A stretch of 56,652 bases of DNA, taken from positions 1 through 56,652 of the forward strand of contig JASLKP010000008.1 of NCBI GenBank assembly GCA_030747485.1, read 5' to 3'. Below the pieces are notes generated by a model. That model saw only the letters and a list, made by a program, of their open reading frames with translations, did no database searches and was not told the origin of the DNA. This stretch comes from Candidatus Thalassarchaeaceae archaeon (lineage in GTDB: Archaea; Thermoplasmatota; Poseidoniia; Poseidoniales; Thalassarchaeaceae). Position numbers and translations under genes: made by a program. Shown in pieces: positions 52,801 to 56,652 of this stretch; positions within the stretch are counted from its first letter, which is position 1; the number at the start of each line of letters is the position of its first letter.

Positions 52801-53164
52801 ATCGTAGATTACAACCAATGAGTTCGACACCTAATTCAGCCAATGTACCACCATGAGCAAGATTGCTAGCAATATTGAGAGCAGTTTGACCCCCCATGCC
52901 TGCAAGCAGTGCATCCGGTTTCTCAATCTCAAGGATTCGTTTGACAACATCAGGCAATAGAGGTTCGATGTAGATTCGATCGGCCATTTCAGGGTCATTC
53001 TGAATTGTTGCAGGATTGGAATTTACAAGGACAACCTCGTATCCATCTGAACGTAAAGCACGACATGCTTGAGAACCTGAGAAATCAAATTCTGCCGCCT
53101 GACCAATGCGAATAGGCCCACTGCCAAGAATCATTACTTTCTGGATATCATCGCGTCTTGGCAT
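49808..53164 (-). CDS. carB: Carbamoyl-phosphate synthase large subunit
   Basis: CarB makes carbamoyl phosphate from bicarbonate, two ATP and ammonia channelled from CarA, feeding pyrimidine and arginine synthesis. The 1118-residue protein has two homologous ATP-grasp halves, each starting with a similar block: KVMILGSGPIRIGQAAEFD and RLVVIGSGPIRIGQGIEFD. It also has the oligomerisation region and the C-terminal methylglyoxal-synthase-like allosteric domain (LHATKGTARHLRDVG). ATP-grasp signatures VRPSYVLGGRGM and IRPAFTLGGLGGG are present in the expected order. Length is slightly above the usual about 1070. The start at 53164 overlaps the end of carA by 17 bases, indicating translation coupling. 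It is convergent with the coiled-coil gene with no gap. Confidence 0.98.
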   Translation of the reverse strand: MPRRDDIQKVMILGSGPIRIGQAAEFDFSGSQACRALRSDGYEVVLVNSNPATIQNDPEMADRIYIEPLLPDVVKRILEIEKPDALLAGMGGQTALNIASNLAHGGTLAELGVELIGCNLRSIDEAEDRDLFNQVCEEIDLPISKAMACNSIDEVLAAADELGKFPILIRPAFTLGGLGGGTAWNIGELVEIASQGILHSQIGQVLIEESILGWQEFEYEVMRDASDNCIIVCTMENIDPMGIHTGESVVVAPAQTLSDRDHQGLRDAALRLIRRLDIKGGCNVQFTVNQDTGEFRVIEVNPRVSRSSALASKATGYPIARMAALIAVGYTLDELPNPITGEGTTAAFEPTLDYAVVKIPRWPFDKFRTADRTLGTSMKSTGEVMAIGRNFEEAFLKAIASLEYGQPHPRPLTLADASDGESMDERANESLPDDVLEHWLKVATDRRMGALVEAFRRGMGIEEVREGTGNITRWFLHRFKKIADVESEIVAANCNANDITEAQMRTWKGLGFTDAHIADAISGFPSSGWNRLPEGRTEIDVMKRRHQLSIHPLFRMVDSCAAEFAAVTPYYYATYEGGSAQLGIDHVPAEKIPNKRRLVVIGSGPIRIGQGIEFDYGAVHAVQAIREAGHEAILVNNNPETVSTDFDTSDRLYFDPLTTECIAEILLREGADGILLQFGGQTAINLALPLDERMPHLKEQGLECSMLGTSPDAVDEASDRERFEAFGKRSIIRLPDGRTGKTPDAIRAAVAEIGYPVLVRPSYVLGGRGMEILTDDAQLETYMADAYIAPDKPLLVDEYLGGAIELDVDAVCDGEDVLVGAVMEHLEEAGIHSGDSTCFIPTQNVSEEILAKVHEWTKEIGIGLKIRGCYNIQFCICRDELYVLEVNPRGSRTFPFVAKATGIPLARIAAHITIGDQLANMEIPRRQTDAVCVKAPVFPFLKLRGLDPAPGPEMKSTGEVMGSHVNPAAAYLKARLATELPVPTRGGVYLTVKDEDKGHLIPIARNLKEMGFSLHATKGTARHLRDVGNLEVDTCYRIAENQSPDALDLMRNGDIQLIINTPRNSGGAVLDGNMMRRLAVELNIPFVTTMSGARMEVQAIEVAQDGMPEPRRLIVDYV

Positions 53165-54506
53165 TTGCTTTCACCTCCAGATGATTGGTTATTAGATCGG
53201 CAAATCGATCAAACAGCGGATTTGCATCGTGAGGACCTGGGCAGGCTTCTGGATGATATTGGATGGTAAAGGCCGGTCTTCCCTTGACATCCAAACCTTC
53301 TACGGTTCTGTCATTTGCATTGATGAATCGTACTTCGACGTCGCACCCTGTCAAATTATTCACATCTCCAGAGTTTGCTCCAGACGGATGAGGTGCTAAC
53401 ATGCCCTTCACTGGATCCTCCACGGCAAAGCCATGATTTTGACTAGTGATACTCACCTTTTGAGTGTGTAAATCGAGGACTGGTTGATTACCTCCTCGGT
53501 GACCATATCGCAATTTGTAGGTGCGCAAACCACTTGCCAATCCCATCAACTGGTGTCCCAAACAGATTCCCATGACAGGGATGCCTTCTTTGGTAGCCTG
53601 TGCCAATGTCATTCTGGCAACTGTTGCTTTACCTGGGTGAGCTGGGTCACCTGGTCCATTACTCGCAAATAGAGCATCAATCTTGTAGGTGTCTTTCAAT
53701 TCTGACCAAGAAATATCTGGTGGACACCATAATACCTCAAATCGTGCGCAAAGTTCGCGGAGGATGTTGTATTTAATTCCACAATCCAATGCTGCAACAC
53801 GGGGCAAGGGGTTTCCGTCAGAATCAATGGCACCTTCGTTAAGGAATACCGCATCATCTCGGCTGACCTCATCAGCGAGATCGGCCAAATCAGGGGATTC
53901 CATCTTTTCCAATATCGCTGACATTTCTGCTTCTTTTTCGAGGGGTCCAAAAATACTGAGAATAACTCCATGTTCTCGTACTCTGCGTGTGACTGCACGA
54001 GTATCAATGCCAGAAATTCCAGGTACACCATGTGCCAACAATAAGTCATGTACTGTTCCGATACAATGTCGGTGGTCAGGTTCCATCATCAATTCACGAC
54101 AAACAACTCCCCTGGGCCAAACTCCAGCAGATTCTGAAATTCCAGGTGCAATACCATAATTCCCAAGAAGAGGCCATGTGAAAGTTAGAACCTGTCCAGC
54201 AAAGGAGGGGTCGGTTAACGACTCTTGGTATCCAGTCATATTCGTGGTGAATACCAATTCGCCTTCGGCGATGGTCGCGGCACCAAACAAATCACCTTCG
54301 TGACGTGAACCATCAGCAAGAAGGAGGACTCCTCTCCCTGAAGCAACCTTGTGGTTGTGAGATGGGGCACTGGGAAGCAATAGGTCGGCTGCATCACGAG
54401 AGATGAAGGCTTTCGAAACACCAGGTTGGCCGCCTCCGGGACTGAAGCCCACAGCAACCTTCACCTCTGCACCCTGAAAGGCTCCCTGAAATCCGGTTAT
54501 AATCAT
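53148..54506 (-). CDS. carA: Carbamoyl-phosphate synthase small subunit
   Basis: CarA is the glutaminase that supplies ammonia to CarB. The 452-residue protein has an N-terminal CPSase domain (GDLFGAATIAEGELVFTTNM, then TGYQESLTDPSFAGQVLTFT) and a C-terminal class I glutamine amidotransferase with nucleophile Cys315 in GICLGHQLMG, and the His-Glu pair in YHPEACPGPHD. The first about 55 residues are an extension absent from E. coli CarA (382 residues); an internal start cannot be ruled out. It overlaps trm56 by one base upstream and carB by 17 downstream, giving the operon trm56-carA-carB. Confidence 0.96.
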   Translation of the reverse strand: MIITGFQGAFQGAEVKVAVGFSPGGGQPGVSKAFISRDAADLLLPSAPSHNHKVASGRGVLLLADGSRHEGDLFGAATIAEGELVFTTNMTGYQESLTDPSFAGQVLTFTWPLLGNYGIAPGISESAGVWPRGVVCRELMMEPDHRHCIGTVHDLLLAHGVPGISGIDTRAVTRRVREHGVILSIFGPLEKEAEMSAILEKMESPDLADLADEVSRDDAVFLNEGAIDSDGNPLPRVAALDCGIKYNILRELCARFEVLWCPPDISWSELKDTYKIDALFASNGPGDPAHPGKATVARMTLAQATKEGIPVMGICLGHQLMGLASGLRTYKLRYGHRGGNQPVLDLHTQKVSITSQNHGFAVEDPVKGMLAPHPSGANSGDVNNLTGCDVEVRFINANDRTVEGLDVKGRPAFTIQYHPEACPGPHDANPLFDRFADLITNHLEVKANAKTR

Positions 54507-55057
54507 TAAGATGTGTCCGAATCTTCAGTATGGTCAATGACAACCTTTCCAGACGGATGTGGTTTGATTTCTAATTTAGCATCAGAGAAGTGTTCTGAAC
54601 CTGCCACGCCACCCATATATTCAGCCATAAATAATGCTAAAGCCGCAACCTCTGAATGTGGTTGATTACCAACTGAAACGTTGAAATTTGCAATTTTGTA
54701 AATCTCGCCGGGAACCTTTGCGCCACCGACAACAATCGCAATCGGAGAGTCCTTCGGAATCTCCGGAGTAATCTCCTCATATGGTTGACCATACATTGTC
54801 AGATGGATGATTTGGCCACCATCATTTGCGAATCTTTTCAGCCACTTCATCGGCTTTGATTGATGCTCTGAATTGAAATTTCCACCGAAATTATTTGTAA
54901 CGTCATCAAGCGTGTCCAGTACATTCTGATCTTGGTCACCACAGAGGACAAAATGTTGTGCACCCAGTGCCCTTGCTGTTAAGCCAAGATGGCTGGTAAT
55001 TCGCTTGTCACGTTGTTGCCGATGACCCAGGCGGACCACAGTCGCATCGGGAAGCAT
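54506..55057 (-). CDS. tRNA (cytidine-56-2'-O)-methyltransferase Trm56
   Basis: aTrm56 methylates C56 in the T loop of archaeal tRNAs, using SAM. The 183-residue protein opens with VVRLGHRQQRDKRITSHLGL and LTARALGAQHF, the signature of this archaeal SPOUT family. The knotted SAM-binding region is DSPIAIVVGGAKVPGEIYKI, then NFNVSVGNQPHSEVAALALF. The fold is typical SPOUT. It shares its last base with the carA start, so the genes are coupled although functionally unrelated. It has 5 bases to the membrane protein gene upstream. Confidence 0.94.
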   Translation of the reverse strand: MLPDATVVRLGHRQQRDKRITSHLGLTARALGAQHFVLCGDQDQNVLDTLDDVTNNFGGNFNSEHQSKPMKWLKRFANDGGQIIHLTMYGQPYEEITPEIPKDSPIAIVVGGAKVPGEIYKIANFNVSVGNQPHSEVAALALFMAEYMGGVAGSEHFSDAKLEIKPHPSGKVVIDHTEDSDTS

Positions 55058-55062
55058 TGTAT

Positions 55063-55788
55063 TCAGGCCAAGGGAGGGGCTTCTTCAGCCTGTCCCTCTG
55101 CCGGAGCGCCCCCAAGGGGAGAGATGTCGATTGGAAATGCACCTAGTAGATTGCGAACCCAGGAGATTAGTAACGCATCAAGGAACATAGATGCACAGTA
55201 GTATACCATCACACCTAGAGCCAACAGCCGAGATGAATGTAGCATCATTTGCATTGGTGCTCCGCCAAAGGCAAGATGGCCAAGTGGCTCAATTGCCATG
55301 AATACTGCAAGAATTAGCATTGCACCTGCAATAAATCCTGAACGTGGTTCACTCTTCTCCCTCGAGAGTTTCATCAATACGGTTGAGAAAAATACCAACA
55401 ACGGAACAACGGCACCAACCACCACGTAATTCCAACCCATGATGAGAGAGTCTGGAGCTTTGTCAGAACCCAACTCATCAGCGAACTTTGTGACGGTTAG
55501 CCACCAAAACAGAGCTACTGCCATCAATAGAATTCCTGATGCCACAGAATTACGAAATACCATTTGACCCATTTCATTTCGATCAGCAGGTTTGAGGCGT
55601 TGCAAAATCGACTCTGCAAGTTCAAGAGCATCGGTTGATGGTAAACTTGAATCACCATATGATTCGAGGTCATTGAGGGAGATTCTGGGCTCTACCTCCT
55701 CGGCATCAAATGGCACCAATGCCGCACTAATGCTTTCGCTATCGCCGTCCACGAGAGGCCAACGGCCTCTGCGCACATCATAAACCAT
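55063..55788 (-). CDS. Multi-pass membrane protein of unknown function
   Basis: This 241-residue protein has an N-terminal soluble part of about 85 residues (acidic, with LESILQRL-like helix), then four to five membrane helices: VASGILLMAVALFWWLTV, WNYVVVGAVVPLLVFFSTVL, GAMLILAVFMAIEPLGHLAF and LLALGVMVYYCASMFLDALL. The C-terminus is Pro/Ala/Glu-rich. No family recognised. It precedes trm56 on the same strand and is divergent from the dihydropteroate synthase gene with only 21 bases between starts, so the promoters must overlap the coding sequences. Confidence 0.75.
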   Translation of the reverse strand: MVYDVRRGRWPLVDGDSESISAALVPFDAEEVEPRISLNDLESYGDSSLPSTDALELAESILQRLKPADRNEMGQMVFRNSVASGILLMAVALFWWLTVTKFADELGSDKAPDSLIMGWNYVVVGAVVPLLVFFSTVLMKLSREKSEPRSGFIAGAMLILAVFMAIEPLGHLAFGGAPMQMMLHSSRLLALGVMVYYCASMFLDALLISWVRNLLGAFPIDISPLGGAPAEGQAEEAPPLA

Positions 55789-55809
55789 GCTGCGCCACCG
55801 GGCGGTTAG

Positions 55810-56643
55810 ATGCTCGACTTGAGACCCTTTCTCAGGTGCCGCCCAGATGGGCGTCCTCGGCTCATGGGCATCCTAAATGTGACCCCTGATTCATTCCATG
55901 CAGCCTCAAGGGTCGATTTGAATTCGGCGATTAAACGCGGTTTGGAAATGTGGACATCTGGAGCAGATTGGATGGATGTAGGAGGAGAATCAACTCGACC
56001 CGGGGCAGAGCCAGTAGACAGTACTGAGGAAATGCAGAGAGTGGTCCCCGTCATCAAAGCACTTCGTTTAGCCAATCCAGATGGATTAATCTCAATCGAC
56101 ACACGTCGGGTCGATGTTGCTAGAGCCGCTCTCGATGCGGGAGCCAATATGGTGAACGATGTGAGCGGACTACGAGATCCAAAGATGTTTGATTTGGTAT
56201 TGGAAAGGGGTTGTGCTGTATGTATCATGCATATGCAAGGTGAACCAGGTAATATGCAAAGCGACCCAAGCTACAATCATGTGGTGGAAGAGGTCTACAA
56301 TTCTCTACATTCAATTGCATCAACATTAGTGGAAAAAGGACACGACCCGAATCTAATTTGCTTGGACCCCGGCATTGGATTTGGTAAAACATTGACACAT
56401 AATTTAGAACTTCTTCATTCTCGCAGCGATTCAGAATATAGCATCCTATGGGGCGTGAGTCGGAAATCAATGTTCACTCATTTATTGGGGCGTGAAAAAT
56501 CAGATCAACGCTTGGCAGGAACCCTAGGTGTTGCCGCACACGCGATGTTGGATGGTGTCGATATCCTACGCGTACATGATGTCGAGGAACATTCTGATTT
56601 ATTGACAACTCTCGCTACACTGCGACCGGAGGTAGGAGCATGA
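55810..56643 (+). CDS. folP: Dihydropteroate synthase (FolP type)
   Basis: FolP joins 6-hydroxymethyl-dihydropterin diphosphate with p-aminobenzoate (or a relative) to give dihydropteroate. The 277-residue protein has all family blocks: LMGILNVTPDSFHAASR, WMDVGGESTRPGAEPV, ISIDTRR, ANMVNDVSGLRDPKM, CIMHMQGEPGNMQ, DPGIGFGKTLTHNLELL and GVSRKSMFTHLLGRE. It is the bacterial folate-type enzyme, in keeping with FolB in the window. It overlaps the next gene (ATGA) at 56640. Confidence 0.95.
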   Translation: MLDLRPFLRCRPDGRPRLMGILNVTPDSFHAASRVDLNSAIKRGLEMWTSGADWMDVGGESTRPGAEPVDSTEEMQRVVPVIKALRLANPDGLISIDTRRVDVARAALDAGANMVNDVSGLRDPKMFDLVLERGCAVCIMHMQGEPGNMQSDPSYNHVVEEVYNSLHSIASTLVEKGHDPNLICLDPGIGFGKTLTHNLELLHSRSDSEYSILWGVSRKSMFTHLLGREKSDQRLAGTLGVAAHAMLDGVDILRVHDVEEHSDLLTTLATLRPEVGA

Positions 56644-56652
56644 CTGTGGTCG
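56640..56652 (+). CDS. Start of the next gene (3' end outside window)
   Basis: An ATG at 56640 overlaps the folP stop codon (ATGA) and is preceded by GGAGGTAGGAG; only four codons (MTVV) are visible. The overlap and ribosome-binding site suggest a folP-linked gene. Nothing can be said about its product. Confidence 0.5.

Overview
The window looks like a chromosome segment of a marine planktonic euryarchaeon, most likely Marine Group II/III (Poseidoniia, Thermoplasmata-related). The information-processing genes are archaeal: release factor aRF1, aIF2-beta, Trm56, class I lysyl-tRNA synthetase, an XPD-type helicase, archaeal UMP kinase and a GfcR-like HTH-phosphoribosyltransferase regulator. Metabolism is that of an aerobic heterotroph and much of it is bacterial in type: a four-subunit 2-oxoacid dehydrogenase complex with lipoate genes, a biotin-dependent acyl-CoA carboxylase, a 456-residue hexameric-type glutamate dehydrogenase, peroxiredoxin and folate-type pterin enzymes. 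Genes are dense, often overlap by 1-17 bases, and many have GAGGTG or GGTGA ribosome-binding sites. The lineage call is inference from gene content; no 16S rRNA gene is present.

Layout. 1-1.5 kb: end of an acyl-CoA carboxylase operon (carboxyltransferase, small unknown protein, biotin carrier, Zn-finger protein). 1.5-2.8 kb: glutamate dehydrogenase. 2.9-22.5 kb: an accessory-looking block with three very large exported, membrane-anchored proteins, all on the minus strand (1145, 2993 and about 976 residues). A plus-strand island within the block carries a tandem ribbon-helix-helix regulator, an array of GC-rich hairpins, an XPD helicase and an orphan protein. 22.6 kb: tRNA-Leu(TAA). 22.7-30.7 kb: SDR reductase, lipA, E1-alpha, E1-beta, E2, E3, a TerB-like protein and lipB. 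30.7-37 kb: a plus-strand run with Bax-inhibitor-1, aminotransferase, UbiX, a SAP-M28 peptidase, parvulin, FolB, thioredoxin-fold protein and a Zn-ribbon protein, with a peroxiredoxin on the opposite strand. 37-40 kb: argS and aRF1. 40-42 kb: UMP kinase behind a strongly structured leader, then small membrane and Zn-ribbon proteins. 42-46.8 kb: Nog1-like GTPase, pterin carbinolamine dehydratase, 2Fe-2S protein, quinone oxidoreductase, aIF2-beta, dUTPase and the GfcR-like regulator. 46.8-56.6 kb: lysS, a Zn-ribbon/coiled-coil protein, carB-carA-trm56, a membrane protein and dihydropteroate synthase.

How they fit together. LipA and LipB make the lipoyl cofactor carried by the adjacent E2, and E3 reoxidises it. 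CarA/CarB, UMP kinase and dUTPase belong to pyrimidine metabolism; the GfcR-like regulator could respond to nucleotide or sugar status. FolB, FolP, PCD and a PTR1/FolM-like SDR reductase point to folate-type pterin metabolism. The giant surface proteins combine calcium-binding thrombospondin type 3 repeats, beta-propeller-like repeats, Ig-like modules and a transglutaminase-like domain with an intact Cys-His-Asp triad and a DUF4129-like cytoplasmic tail.

The parts most likely to be undescribed are the 2993-residue transglutaminase-like surface protein with its sister proteins, the tandem-RHH/operator/hairpin island, the structured element before UMP kinase, and the SAP-M28 fusion.
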